Source of the DNA: Parapedobacter lycopersici | GTDB taxonomy: Bacteria > Bacteroidota > Bacteroidia > Sphingobacteriales > Sphingobacteriaceae | Reading direction: 5' to 3' | NCBI RefSeq assembly: GCF_024643285.1 | Contig: NZ_JAMSLW010000001.1 | Location: forward strand, 372,001 to 436,000 | DNA: 64,000 nucleotides | Shown here: positions 43,548-53,838 of the stretch, piece by piece | Layout: the number at the start of each line of letters is the position of its first letter | Position numbering within the stretch: position 1 is the stretch's first letter | The notes under the pieces: model-generated | Database searches by the model: none | What the model was told of the DNA's origin: nothing | What the model saw: the letters and a program-made list of their open reading frames with translations, nothing else | Position numbers and translations under genes: made by a program

Positions 43548-46500
43548 CTAAACGGGTTCCTCATCGTATTCTTTCACCTCTTTATGTACATATTCTTCCA
43601 CCATCAATTCTTCGATGGGACGGCCTTTTTTGTCAAGTCCCAAACGATGCAGGATATTATCTGTAATCTGATAGATTACGGGCACTACAATCAGCGTTAG
43701 GAAGAGTGAGCTCAGCAGGCCACCGATGATGACCCAGGCCAGGCCGTTCTTCCACTCGGCACTCGGACCGGTAGCGATGGCAATGGGGAACATCCCGAAC
43801 ACCATGGCGATGGTGGTCATCAGGATGGGCCGTAGCCGGGCCTGGTTGGCCAGGATCAGTGCTTCCCGGGTAGTTTTGCCTTCCGCCTTCAGGTGGTTGG
43901 TAAAATCCACCAGGATAATCGCGTTTTTCGCAACCAGACCGATTAGCATGATCAAACCGAGTATGGTAAATATATTCAGGGTATTATTGGTCAGCGCCAG
44001 TGCTAATAATGCACCGATAATGGATAACGGAATGGAGAACATCACAACAAACGGATAAACAAAGCTGTCGTAGAGTGCTACCATGATGAAGTATACCAGT
44101 AATATCGAAGCCAGCAGCGCGATTCCCAGCGTACCAAACCCTTCGGACTGCTGTTCCATGTCACCGCTCCATACATAGCTGACCCCACCCGGTGTCGGGA
44201 TATCAGAAAGCTGGCTTTCCAGGTCGGCTGCTATCGCACTCACCGGACGGCCCACCACCTGGGACTGTACTTTTACAGACGTGCTTTTATCGCGGCGTTC
44301 CAATTGACTGGGACCTGATCCCTCGCGTATGGAAGCAAATTGTGACAATCGGATCAGCTGCCCTGCGGTGTTGGTAAACGGAAGGTTTCTCACGTCCTCC
44401 ACGTTCTTACGATCGTAGTCGTCAAAACGGATATTGATGTCGTATTCATATTCACCCGACCGGAATTTACCATCTGTATTTCCGTTAAATGCCGTTTGCA
44501 TGGTACCACCGACAGTTTGCAGGTTCAATCCGAGCGCAGCCATTTTGTCGCGGTCTACTTCCACCGTGATTTCCGGGGTACCACCTTCAACTGAAAGTTT
44601 GGCTTCGGAAGTGCCCGGGATTTTCCTTACCCGGTCCAGTACGGCTTCTGCGTAGGTCAATACGCTATCCAGGTCAGAACCGATGACCACCATTTCCAAT
44701 GGTGCCTGTTCAGCGAAACCGACGATACTGATGGGAACGGTTTTAATCTTGGCCCCTACCAATACCTTTTCCAGTTCGCGCTTCAATTTTGCAGCGTAGA
44801 TATTACTGGGATCTTCCCGGTCTTCCCGCCCCACCAATTTAACGGTAATTTCCGATTTATAGGCCGTTGCCTGAGTGCCTACAAAACCGTCGTTGGATTG
44901 ACCTACGGTGGTGATCAGCGAAAGAACCTCCGGTTTGGAACCGATAAACTTCTCGGCCCTGCGCGTCATCTGGTTGGTCTGTTCAATGGATGCATCTTTG
45001 GGCATCTCAATCTGAACCAGGAATTCACCCCGGTCGCCCTGTGCAAAGAACTCACCGCCGATAAAGCCACCAGCTACCAGTCCAAACGACGCAAACAGCA
45101 GAACCGATACCAACGACAGCGTAATGAATTTATGATTAAGCGCCCATTTCAATACGCCGGTAACCCAGTGGGTAAACCGGTGCAGCTGGTTTTCAAACCA
45201 GAGAATGAAACGCCCGAAAATATTTTTGTCGGAAACGCGCTCCAGTTTGCCATAACGGGAGGTTAACAACGGCACGATGGTAAACGAAGCCACCAAGCTG
45301 AGCAATGTGGCAATCACGACCACTACGCAGAATTCCCGGAGGATATCGGATACCATACCGGTACTGATCGCGATTGGAAGGAAAACCACCACGATAACCA
45401 TTGTAATGGAGATAACGGTAAAACCAATTTCCTTGGCTGCGTCAAAGGAAGCCCTGACCTTGTTTTTGCCCATCTCCATGTGGCGGTAAATATTTTCAAT
45501 CACCACAATCGCGTCGTCGACCAGGATCCCCACAACCAGTGACAGGCCGAGGAGCGACATCAGGTTCAGTGTATACCCGAATAGGTTAATGCCTATAAAT
45601 GTAGCAATCAACGATGCCGGAATGGCCACCATAACAATTACCGCATTCCGAAGACTGTGCAGGAAAAAAAGCATAACGACAGCCACCAACAGGACAGCCA
45701 GGAACAGGTCAAATATAACCGCATTGGCCGATTCCAGGGTATATGTCGAACTGTCATTGGCGATTTCGATGTTCAACCCTTCTTTTTCGTAGGTTGTCAT
45801 CAGTTGTGCGATGGTTTCCTGTGTACCGCGGCTTACTTCCACTGCATTGGCATCGGATTGCTTCAGTATCTGAATAAGCAACGCACTTCGTTGATCCACG
45901 CGCGCAATTTTTTCAACATCCTTCTGGGTATCCTGTACGTCGGCGACATCGCGGATACGTACCTGTGCACCCGTCGGCGTTGTGGCAATCACCAGGTTGC
46001 GCAACTCCTCAACGGACTTGTATTTGCCCGCAAGACGGACCAGGATATCCTGGTTCTGGGTTTTTACGCTACCCGTAGGGAAGTCCAGGTTGGATGTCAG
46101 AACCGCCTGCTGTACCTGCATAATAGACAGCCCGTATCCTTCCAGCTTGGACGCATCAATACTAACCTGGATTTCGCGTTCCTGGCCGCCGATGAGATTT
46201 ACCTGGGCAACGCCCGGCACCCGTGACAATACAGGTTGGATGCGCTTGTCAACCAAATCGTAAAATGCGGCACCATCGAGGTTTCCCGTGGCCGCCAGCG
46301 ACACGATGGGCAGGTCGTCCATCGAAAACTTGGCCAAAGAAGGTGCTTCGGCATCGTCCGGCAGCTCGGATAAAATTGCATTTACCTTGCGCTGTGCATC
46401 ATTGAGCGAGTAGTCAACATCCGTACCGCTATTCAGCTCAATAATCACCAGCGAGAGACTTTCAAACGAAGTCGCGTCCAGTTTTTTGATGTTTTCCAGC

Positions 46501-46718
46501 GAAGCTACCGCATCTTCGATTTTCTTGGTTACGGTGTTTTCCACCTCACTGGGCGAAGCCCCCGGATAAACCGTCGTGATGGACACCACGCTGGGTGAGA
46601 ATTTAGGGAGCAACTCGTAGTTCAACGAGAAATAGCTCATGATTCCAAGCAACGTCAGCACGGTAAATACCACGATGACAATGGATGGACGTTTTATCGA
46701 TATTTCTGCTATCTTCAT
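43548..46718 (-). CDS. RND-family efflux pump, inner-membrane transporter (HAE1/AcrB type)
   Basis: 1056 aa. Twelve membrane helices and two large periplasmic loops. N-terminal IKRPSIVIVVFTVLTLLG, proton-relay aspartates in VVGILVDDAIVVIENIYRHM (helix 4) and the second-half GLVAKNAIILVDF. Proton-driven export of hydrophobic compounds through a tripartite complex with the adaptor and TolC-type proteins encoded just upstream. Last gene of a tetR-tolC-MFP-RND operon. Substrates cannot be predicted. Confidence 0.96.
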   Translation of the reverse strand: MKIAEISIKRPSIVIVVFTVLTLLGIMSYFSLNYELLPKFSPSVVSITTVYPGASPSEVENTVTKKIEDAVASLENIKKLDATSFESLSLVIIELNSGTDVDYSLNDAQRKVNAILSELPDDAEAPSLAKFSMDDLPIVSLAATGNLDGAAFYDLVDKRIQPVLSRVPGVAQVNLIGGQEREIQVSIDASKLEGYGLSIMQVQQAVLTSNLDFPTGSVKTQNQDILVRLAGKYKSVEELRNLVIATTPTGAQVRIRDVADVQDTQKDVEKIARVDQRSALLIQILKQSDANAVEVSRGTQETIAQLMTTYEKEGLNIEIANDSSTYTLESANAVIFDLFLAVLLVAVVMLFFLHSLRNAVIVMVAIPASLIATFIGINLFGYTLNLMSLLGLSLVVGILVDDAIVVIENIYRHMEMGKNKVRASFDAAKEIGFTVISITMVIVVVFLPIAISTGMVSDILREFCVVVVIATLLSLVASFTIVPLLTSRYGKLERVSDKNIFGRFILWFENQLHRFTHWVTGVLKWALNHKFITLSLVSVLLFASFGLVAGGFIGGEFFAQGDRGEFLVQIEMPKDASIEQTNQMTRRAEKFIGSKPEVLSLITTVGQSNDGFVGTQATAYKSEITVKLVGREDREDPSNIYAAKLKRELEKVLVGAKIKTVPISIVGFAEQAPLEMVVIGSDLDSVLTYAEAVLDRVRKIPGTSEAKLSVEGGTPEITVEVDRDKMAALGLNLQTVGGTMQTAFNGNTDGKFRSGEYEYDINIRFDDYDRKNVEDVRNLPFTNTAGQLIRLSQFASIREGSGPSQLERRDKSTSVKVQSQVVGRPVSAIAADLESQLSDIPTPGGVSYVWSGDMEQQSEGFGTLGIALLASILLVYFIMVALYDSFVYPFVVMFSIPLSIIGALLALALTNNTLNIFTILGLIMLIGLVAKNAIILVDFTNHLKAEGKTTREALILANQARLRPILMTTIAMVFGMFPIAIATGPSAEWKNGLAWVIIGGLLSSLFLTLIVVPVIYQITDNILHRLGLDKKGRPIEELMVEEYVHKEVKEYDEEPV

Positions 46719-46761
46719 GATTTAAGATATAAGGAGATTAGAAACCTGATCTCGTTATTCA

Positions 46762-47844
46762 TTATTGGCCAGTGGCTGTTGAATCTAACTGAGCCTGTAC
46801 TTTCGCACCATCTACCAGGTTGATCTGTCCGCTGGTGATGACCGTTTCTCCTTCTTCCAGACCCCGCAGTATTTCCACCTCTTCACCGAAAATCCGGCCG
46901 GCCACAACCTGGCGCACACTTGCTGTGGTATCGGCACTCAGCATATATACTTGGTTGCTGTTTACACCGCCCACAAATGCGCCGCGGGGAATCAGGATTG
47001 CTGGATCCTGTTGCGGGAATTTAAAGTGCGCTGTAGCGTACATGCCTGCTTTTAACTCAGCGGCCGCGCTGTTGTCCACGGTAATCTCGACCGGGTAGTT
47101 CAGTGTATTGTCTGCCTTGGCCGCAATAAAACTGATTGTGCCGGAGAATTCCCTGTCCGGAAACACCGAACTGACGATGGCTACTTTGTCGCCTACCTTC
47201 AGGTTGACTACCTGGGTTTCGTTAGCCGTTACTTCCAGCTTCAATTGCGAAAGATCCACAATTTCGAAAAGTTCGGTTCCGGCCGACAGGTATGCACCCA
47301 CTTCAATATCCCGGCGATTGATGACACCGTTAATGGGTGACTTGATGCTGGCATCCTGCACGCGGCGGTTGGCCTGTTGCAGCCGGATCTCGGCATTGCG
47401 CAGTTGCAGCTCGATGTCGTCAAGCTGTGCACGGGTTACGCCACCGGTTTCAAAGGAACTTTTATACCGCGCATGATCTGTTTTCAGCTTTTGGAGTGCT
47501 TCTTCCGCAGCTTGCTTGTCGAGGCTGATGATTTCAGGGTCAATCAACGCCAATACCTGGCCCCTGCTTACCCGTGATCCTTCTTTTACCAAAATGCGGG
47601 TAACCCGTCCACTGATCTCCGATTTGAGAAGCAGATCCTGATTGGCTGCGAAATTGCCATTGGCTGAAAAATCAAGCACGAGGGGTTGCCGGCTTACCTT
47701 GGCTGCCTTAACCACGATTGCACCGCCAGACTCGGCCACCACAGCGGTTTTTGCATCATTCTCGGCCTTATTTTTACTTAACACCCATCCGATGAGGGCC
47801 AGTAGCCCAATGACTACGATGATGGTACTAATTATCCGTTTCAT
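46762..47844 (-). CDS. RND efflux periplasmic adaptor (membrane fusion protein)
   Basis: 360 aa. N-terminal membrane anchor (IISTIIVVIGLLALIGWVL), then a biotinyl-lipoyl-like domain (EISGRVTRILVKEGSRVSRGQ), an alpha-helical hairpin (residues 105-165) and beta-barrel domains. Links the RND pump to the outer-membrane channel. Lies between the TolC-type gene (22 bases) and the pump gene (43 bases). Confidence 0.94.
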   Translation of the reverse strand: MKRIISTIIVVIGLLALIGWVLSKNKAENDAKTAVVAESGGAIVVKAAKVSRQPLVLDFSANGNFAANQDLLLKSEISGRVTRILVKEGSRVSRGQVLALIDPEIISLDKQAAEEALQKLKTDHARYKSSFETGGVTRAQLDDIELQLRNAEIRLQQANRRVQDASIKSPINGVINRRDIEVGAYLSAGTELFEIVDLSQLKLEVTANETQVVNLKVGDKVAIVSSVFPDREFSGTISFIAAKADNTLNYPVEITVDNSAAAELKAGMYATAHFKFPQQDPAILIPRGAFVGGVNSNQVYMLSADTTASVRQVVAGRIFGEEVEILRGLEEGETVITSGQINLVDGAKVQAQLDSTATGQ

Positions 47845-47866
47845 ATAATTTATAGGTGATGATGAT

Positions 47867-49201
47867 TTATTCGTTTATTAATGATTTAATATTTCCGTTC
47901 GCCTTTTTGAGCTGAATTTCAGCTATCCGGTAATTTAACAGCGCCTGCGTATAGCTGTTTTGGGCCTCTGTCAATGCATTTTCGGTATCCAGCAGGTCGG
48001 TTAAGGGGGCTAGCCCATTGTTGTAATTGTTCTGTGTGCTCACGTAGACTTCCTGGGCCAGTTGTACGTTTTCACGCTGCGACTGGATCGTATTCAACGC
48101 ATTTTTCAGCTGGATTTTGGCATTTTCATGCGCAAGGTTAAGCGATTGCCGGGTATTGCGCAGGTCCTGCTCGGCCTTCAGGTAATCGACCTTGGCCTTA
48201 CCCATCCGAGCCCGGGTAGCGAATCCGTTAAAAATTGGAACCCGCAGGTTAAGTCCGATTAACATAGAACCGAACCGGGCGGCCATGGGATCTTCTGAAC
48301 TTTTGTATAGGTAATTGAACCGATCAGACATGGCCGTATAACTGTAATTACTCACCAGGGCCAGTGTGGGAAAGTACTCCGCTTTGTAGGCCTTGTGCTG
48401 CAAGTCCAGCAGTTCCAGCTGTTTATTCATCACCTGCATTTCCAACAGGCTGTTTACGCGGCCGGGGTTATCCGGAAAATCCAATGCATTCGGTATTTCC
48501 TTCAATTCCGTTTCGGGCAGGGTAATGGCCGTCTCAATGGGCATTCCCATGGAATATTTTAGCTGATTCTCCAGCATAACAATAGCATTGACCAATTCCT
48601 GCCGCTGGTTTTCAAGATTCGTGATGTTTACCTTGATGCGGTCCACATCTATTTTCTTGGCGAGGCCATTGGCATACTGGGTAGATACAATTTCGTTAAT
48701 CACCCGGATATTTTTCAGGTTGGTGTCAATGACGCTCAGTTGCTCGCGAGTAACCAGTACCTGGTAATAATTGGTGGCAACGAGTTCAATTACCTGTTCT
48801 TCCGTAAGGGCAGCGCTCAACGCATAAAAGTCGGCGGTGGTTTTTGCGGCCCTCAGCCCGGTAAATACCTGCTGGTTGAATACCTGCTGGCTTAACTGGG
48901 CGCCGACACGCGAATCCCAGGGTTGGCCGATGGTCACCGATTGTCCGGCGAAGACCAGCTTGCCGATTACCGGGTTGTAATTTAATGCCGCAGTACCTTC
49001 GATCTGGGGAAGTGCCGATGCACGGACCTCCGCTACCTGATGACGGCCGCCCTCTACATCCAGCTGTGCTTTTTTGATCGACTCGCTATGCGTCAATGCA
49101 TAATTTAACGCCTCTTTCAGGGTAATCGGTTGCTGGGCCAATAACGGGGTGGCAAATAAAAAACCCGCCAGCCATAGAATTAAACCTATTCTTATTTTCA
49201 T
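47867..49201 (-). CDS. TolC-family outer-membrane efflux protein
   Basis: 444 aa with a signal peptide ending at LLAQQ. Two homologous halves rich in long helices: ITLKEALNYALTHSESIKKAQ opens the first and NYNNGLAPLTDLLDTENALTEAQ the second, typical of TolC/OEP proteins. Forms the outer-membrane exit duct of the pump encoded downstream. Follows the tetR gene by 10 bases. Confidence 0.95.
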   Translation of the reverse strand: MKIRIGLILWLAGFLFATPLLAQQPITLKEALNYALTHSESIKKAQLDVEGGRHQVAEVRASALPQIEGTAALNYNPVIGKLVFAGQSVTIGQPWDSRVGAQLSQQVFNQQVFTGLRAAKTTADFYALSAALTEEQVIELVATNYYQVLVTREQLSVIDTNLKNIRVINEIVSTQYANGLAKKIDVDRIKVNITNLENQRQELVNAIVMLENQLKYSMGMPIETAITLPETELKEIPNALDFPDNPGRVNSLLEMQVMNKQLELLDLQHKAYKAEYFPTLALVSNYSYTAMSDRFNYLYKSSEDPMAARFGSMLIGLNLRVPIFNGFATRARMGKAKVDYLKAEQDLRNTRQSLNLAHENAKIQLKNALNTIQSQRENVQLAQEVYVSTQNNYNNGLAPLTDLLDTENALTEAQNSYTQALLNYRIAEIQLKKANGNIKSLINE

Positions 49202-49211
49202 ATATACTTAC

Positions 49212-49811
49212 TTATGCTGATTTACGTTTAATGCCATTGATCATGATTTCGGCAACCTGTCTTTGCCGGTTGATGACGGACACGATCTCCTCCTTTTCCA
49301 TCACCGGATTGGGCAGCATGTTGCTACAGAACATCGCCAGTCCACGGTTCATCGAAACATACAGTTCAGACGTAACCTGAGCGTCCAATGTTACAAGTTC
49401 GCCGTTTTCCATGCCTTTTTTCAGGATTTTTGAAATCGTCCCCACTTCGCGGTTAAACATCCGCTTTGCCAGTGAGGCCATCCGTTCATCGTTGATGTTA
49501 ACCTCGTGCAGATCCAGAATAAGCATATGATATTTTAGCAGGTACGCCTTCTTGATATCCAGCATGTGGTACAATAGATTTAATGTGCCTTCGATATCAT
49601 GAAGTGCCTCATCCACCGCCTGCTGGCTCTCATCCATAATCATATCACCAATTGCCTCGATCAATGAAAATTTATCGGGGAAATAATAATATAAATTCGC
49701 CTTTGACAGCTTTAAATCTTCTGCGATCTCACTCATTGAGGTTTTGGTGATGCCGAAGTGCGAAAAGCGTTTCAGCGCTGCACCAATTATCTGCTTCTTC
49801 TTGTCGTCCAC
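49212..49811 (-). CDS. TetR/AcrR-family regulator of the efflux operon
   Basis: 199 aa. N-terminal HTH (residues 10-50): FSHFGITKTSMSEIAEDL, then KANLYYYFPDKFSLIEAI, the canonical TetR block. The C-terminal helical ligand-binding domain has no recognised specificity. First gene of the efflux operon, so it probably represses its own operon and is released by a pump substrate. An inverted repeat overlapping the -7 box lies 25-51 bases upstream. Confidence 0.94.
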   Translation of the reverse strand: MDDKKKQIIGAALKRFSHFGITKTSMSEIAEDLKLSKANLYYYFPDKFSLIEAIGDMIMDESQQAVDEALHDIEGTLNLLYHMLDIKKAYLLKYHMLILDLHEVNINDERMASLAKRMFNREVGTISKILKKGMENGELVTLDAQVTSELYVSMNRGLAMFCSNMLPNPVMEKEEIVSVINRQRQVAEIMINGIKRKSA

Positions 49812-49835
49812 GATTATATTCTTACCATTTTACCA

Positions 49836-49866
49836 TTTGACTATTTTTTAAAACGGGTCAAAAGTA
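49836..49866 (-). promoter_or_regulatory. tetR-efflux operon promoter with overlapping inverted repeat
   Basis: The minus strand reads TACTTTTG (49866-49859), a full -7 match. TTTGAC (49836-49841) and GTCAAA (49857-49862) form an inverted repeat with a 15-base spacer whose outer arm covers part of the -7. This is the usual layout for a TetR operator. A tandem TTACCATT (49822-49829, 49830-49837) lies next to it. Confidence 0.5.
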
Positions 49867-50018
49867 AAATTAAAAATCCAACAAACCAAGCAAATAGCAG
49901 ACATGGCCGAATCACTATGGTCTTATGACAATTCCATTACAAAATAATAATATGTACTGTCAACCCTATGGCAGCCTTATAAAAAGAAAGGAAAAATAGT
50001 TACAGAAACGGATTTGGA

Positions 50019-50729
50019 TCACCCGTTCGTTTCCCGTGAAAAGGTCATTTCATTCTGGAAAACCCGGGCATATTTCCGCTTATCGAGTCGATACAGGCGA
50101 GCGGCTCGGTAAGAAACCCCGCGCTGGAATTCAGGAAGCTCTTTCAGGATGTTATAATTAAGCATCTTTTTGCGGAAATTCCGTTTATCCAGCTTTCTCC
50201 CCCAGATCGCTTCATACAGCTGCTGCAATTGGGTCAGCGTAAACTTCTCCGGCAGGAGTTCAAACGCGATCGGACTATAACTGATTTTCCGGCGCACCTT
50301 CGCCATGCTTTTGTCAATGATATGCCGGTGGTCAAAGGCAAGTTCGGGTAAATCGTTAAGCGGGTGCCAGACCGCCTGCCGGGCAAAATCGGTAATGGGT
50401 ACCGGCCGGCTTTTTAAATCGTCGAGGCGGAGCAGCGCATAATACGCAACGGTTATGATCCTCCCCTGCGGATGGCGTTTCAAGCCGCCAAAAGTATAGA
50501 GCTGTTCCATGTATATTCCGGTCAGGCCGGTATGTTCATAGAGGATCCGCTTTACGGCGTCGTCTATTGTTTCATTATGATCCACGAAAAAGCCGGGAAG
50601 CGCCCACCATCCCTTAAAGGGGTATTCATTCCGCTCAATGAGTAATACCTTTAATTCACCTTCGTGAAACCCAAAGATCACACAGTCTGTGGTAAACGTC
50701 GATTGTAAATGGGGTAAATTTGATTGCAA
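50019..50729 (-). CDS. Nudix-domain transcriptional regulator (NrtR/AraR-like)
   Basis: 236 aa if it starts at the TTG at 50729, which gives the usual 14 residues before the first strand (DCVIFGF). A GTG at 50840 would lie inside the operator and is unlikely. A Nudix fold (residues 12-150) has a degenerate box: G-x5-E is present in GFFVDHNETIDDA but the catalytic core reads RILYEH instead of REUxEE. A winged helix follows (FTLTQLQQLYEAIWGRKLD). Such proteins are sugar- or NAD-metabolite-sensing regulators. Divergent from pfkA. Confidence 0.85.
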   Translation of the reverse strand: MQSNLPHLQSTFTTDCVIFGFHEGELKVLLIERNEYPFKGWWALPGFFVDHNETIDDAVKRILYEHTGLTGIYMEQLYTFGGLKRHPQGRIITVAYYALLRLDDLKSRPVPITDFARQAVWHPLNDLPELAFDHRHIIDKSMAKVRRKISYSPIAFELLPEKFTLTQLQQLYEAIWGRKLDKRNFRKKMLNYNILKELPEFQRGVSYRAARLYRLDKRKYARVFQNEMTFSRETNG

Positions 50730-50811
50730 AGCTTTGACTATTTGTTTATTAATTGGCCAAAATTCGTTAAATTTGCTTGCCAAACCACACAAAACGCGAA
50801 AAATAATTTCG

Positions 50812-50850
50812 CAAAGATGACCATAGTGTAATAAATACACACTATATTCG
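50812..50850. promoter_or_regulatory. Shared operator and divergent -7 elements, Nudix regulator / pfkA
   Basis: ATAGTGT (50823-50829) and ACACTAT (50839-50845) are perfect inverted arms around nine bases. The right arm overlaps TATATTCG (50843-50850), a near-consensus -7 pointing to pfkA. On the other side the minus strand reads CATCTTTG (50819-50812), a near -7 for the regulator gene. A repressor here would block both. Confidence 0.55.
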
Positions 50851-50882
50851 TACTGCTAAATTACATAAGATAAATCAGAAAA

Positions 50883-51866
50883 GTGCAAGGCATTAACAAA
50901 GTAGGCATATTTACTTCAGGGGGCGATGCACCAGGCATGAATGCCTGCATCCGTTCGGCCGTCCGTACTGCATTGCACGATGGTTTATCGGTCATGGGCA
51001 TTTACCATGGTTACCAGGGTATGATCGATCGTAATTTCGTGGAAATGAACAGCCGGTCGGTCAGCAACATCATCCAGTTGGGCGGTACCATCCTGAAAAC
51101 TGCGAGATGTCAGGATTTCCAGTCGCCCGAAGGCCGGAAACAGGCCTATGAAAATATCCGGGCAGCCGGTATCGATGCGTTGATTGCAATCGGCGGGGAT
51201 GGCACATTTACCGGTGCGGAAGTTTTCTCACGGGAGCACGGTATCCCGGTGGTATGCGTACCGGGCACCATCGATAATGATTTATATGGTACCGATTTTA
51301 CCCTTGGCTATGATACGGCAACGAACACGGTGATTGAAGCCATTGACAAAATACGGGACACAGCTGCTTCGCATGACCGGCTGTTTTTCGTCGAGGTGAT
51401 GGGACGTGATTCCGGCTGCATTGCATTGAATGCAGGTATTGCCGGCGGAGCGGAAGCCATTTTGCTGCCTGAAAAGGAAACGGCTATTGAAGCACTTTGC
51501 GACCAGCTTTCACTTGCTGCAAACAGTAATAAATCATCGACAATTGTCATTGTGGCGGAAGGTGAAAAGAATGGTGGTGCGTACCATGTCGCCCGGGAAG
51601 TGAAGGCCCGATTTGATTTTTACGATACCAAAGTCACGATCCTCGGGCACCTCCAGCGGGGCGGCTCACCGAGCAGTTTTGACCGCGTGCTGGCCAGCCG
51701 GCTCGGTTTCGCTGCAGTACGGCAGCTGCAGGCAGGGGAAACACGGATCATGGTTGGTATCCAGGGAAACAAAATTACGTCGACACCGCTTACGGAAGCG
51801 TTAAGTAATAAGACAGTAAAACTGGAGAAAGATATGCTCGAAATGGTAAAAGTGTTGGCGATTTAG
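50883..51866 (+). CDS. pfkA: 6-phosphofructokinase
   Basis: 327 aa, GTG start at 50883 (no ATG before GDAPGM). ATP-dependent phosphorylation of fructose 6-phosphate. VGIFTSGGDAPGMNACIRS at the N-terminus, ATP loop IGGDGTFTGAE, catalytic VPGTIDNDLYGTD and EVMGRDSGCIAL. Normal bacterial length. First gene of pfkA / BadF-like / gap, each separated by only 6-7 bases. Operator upstream suggests control by the Nudix regulator. Confidence 0.96.
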   Translation: MQGINKVGIFTSGGDAPGMNACIRSAVRTALHDGLSVMGIYHGYQGMIDRNFVEMNSRSVSNIIQLGGTILKTARCQDFQSPEGRKQAYENIRAAGIDALIAIGGDGTFTGAEVFSREHGIPVVCVPGTIDNDLYGTDFTLGYDTATNTVIEAIDKIRDTAASHDRLFFVEVMGRDSGCIALNAGIAGGAEAILLPEKETAIEALCDQLSLAANSNKSSTIVIVAEGEKNGGAYHVAREVKARFDFYDTKVTILGHLQRGGSPSSFDRVLASRLGFAAVRQLQAGETRIMVGIQGNKITSTPLTEALSNKTVKLEKDMLEMVKVLAI

Positions 51867-51873
51867 ATAAAGT

Positions 51874-52722
51874 ATGATAGCAGTTGTATTCAGCGGTTCA
51901 AGATTTGCAGACTGGCGATTAGCCGAGAAAGGGAAAATTATAACCGGGTTCCGGACCATGGGCATTAACCCATACCTGCACGATGAACGGTTTATCCTGC
52001 AGCTGCTAAACAAGAACAACAGCTTAATAAACTATGCCGAACGGATCCGCCGGATTTATTTTTTCGGTGCAGGCTCGTCATCACGCGACAGGAAAGAAAA
52101 GATTGCTGTGGTGTTAGGCCGGTTTTTCAGGAACGCTAAAGTACAGGTGGACTCGGACGCCAAAGCCTCGGCGATTTCTACGTTCGGTGATGGAAAAGGC
52201 CTGATTGGCATACTGGGTAGCGGGGCGAATGCGGCCTACTTTACCGGGAGAAGGACGTTGGATAATGCGTACGGACTGGGGTATATCCTGGCCGATGAAG
52301 GATCGGCCAATTGGATCGGGCGCATCCTGCTCAAAAGCTTCCTGAATGAAACGATTCCTGCCGACCTGCGCGAAAAATTTGTGGCCCGTTATCCGCTTGA
52401 CCGGAAAATAATTCTCGACAAGGTTTACCATCAAGCGAACCCCGCGTTGTTTCTTACGTCATTTGCTGATTTTGTACTTGAAAACCGCCGGCACCGGTTT
52501 ATCAAGAAGACCATATATCGCGGGTTTAAGCTGTATTTTGAAACATACCTGGTGCCGCTGAAAAAACAATACCCCAGCGCGACGGTTAATTTTACCGGAA
52601 GTGTCGCCGCGGGTTATGAAGAATGGCTGCGCGAAGTGGCTGACCGATACGATATTCAGATCGGAACGGTCATTAAAGAACCCATACACAATTTATTGAA
52701 ATACTATTTAAATAAAAACTGA
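51874..52722 (+). CDS. BadF/BadG-family (N-acetylglucosamine kinase-like) ATPase with altered phosphate-1 motif
   Basis: 282 aa of the ASKHA fold. The phosphate-2 region GLIGILGSGANAAYF, the VDSDAKASAIS segment and the family block GYILADEGSANWIGR are well kept. The first strand reads AVVFSGSRFADW where active kinases have a D-x-G-S/G-T-K-T-D-W pattern, so the metal-binding aspartate is replaced by Phe. It sits between pfkA and gap with gaps of 7 and 6 bases. A sensing or structural role in sugar metabolism is possible; kinase activity is doubtful. Confidence 0.82.
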   Translation: MIAVVFSGSRFADWRLAEKGKIITGFRTMGINPYLHDERFILQLLNKNNSLINYAERIRRIYFFGAGSSSRDRKEKIAVVLGRFFRNAKVQVDSDAKASAISTFGDGKGLIGILGSGANAAYFTGRRTLDNAYGLGYILADEGSANWIGRILLKSFLNETIPADLREKFVARYPLDRKIILDKVYHQANPALFLTSFADFVLENRRHRFIKKTIYRGFKLYFETYLVPLKKQYPSATVNFTGSVAAGYEEWLREVADRYDIQIGTVIKEPIHNLLKYYLNKN

Positions 52723-53727
<1,005 letters not shown>

Positions 53728-53748
53728 CTAACCACTGTTTAACTAACG

Positions 53749-53784
53749 AAACGGGCGCCGGTTAATAGCCGGCGCCCGTTTTAT
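53749..53784 (+). terminator. Terminator of the pfkA-gap operon
   Basis: AAACGGGCGCCGG (53749-53761) pairs with CCGGCGCCCGTTT (53769-53781) around a seven-base loop, followed by T residues. 22 bases after the gap stop codon. Confidence 0.93.
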
Positions 53785-53838
53785 TACAACTCATTTTATT
53801 ATCATATGATGTTATAGTCGGTTCGGTGGTACGGCGGA

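Noticed and set aside
50730-50840. GTG start for the Nudix regulator
   Set aside because: The codon lies inside the inverted repeat and upstream of the predicted transcript start; related proteins begin shortly before the first Nudix strand.
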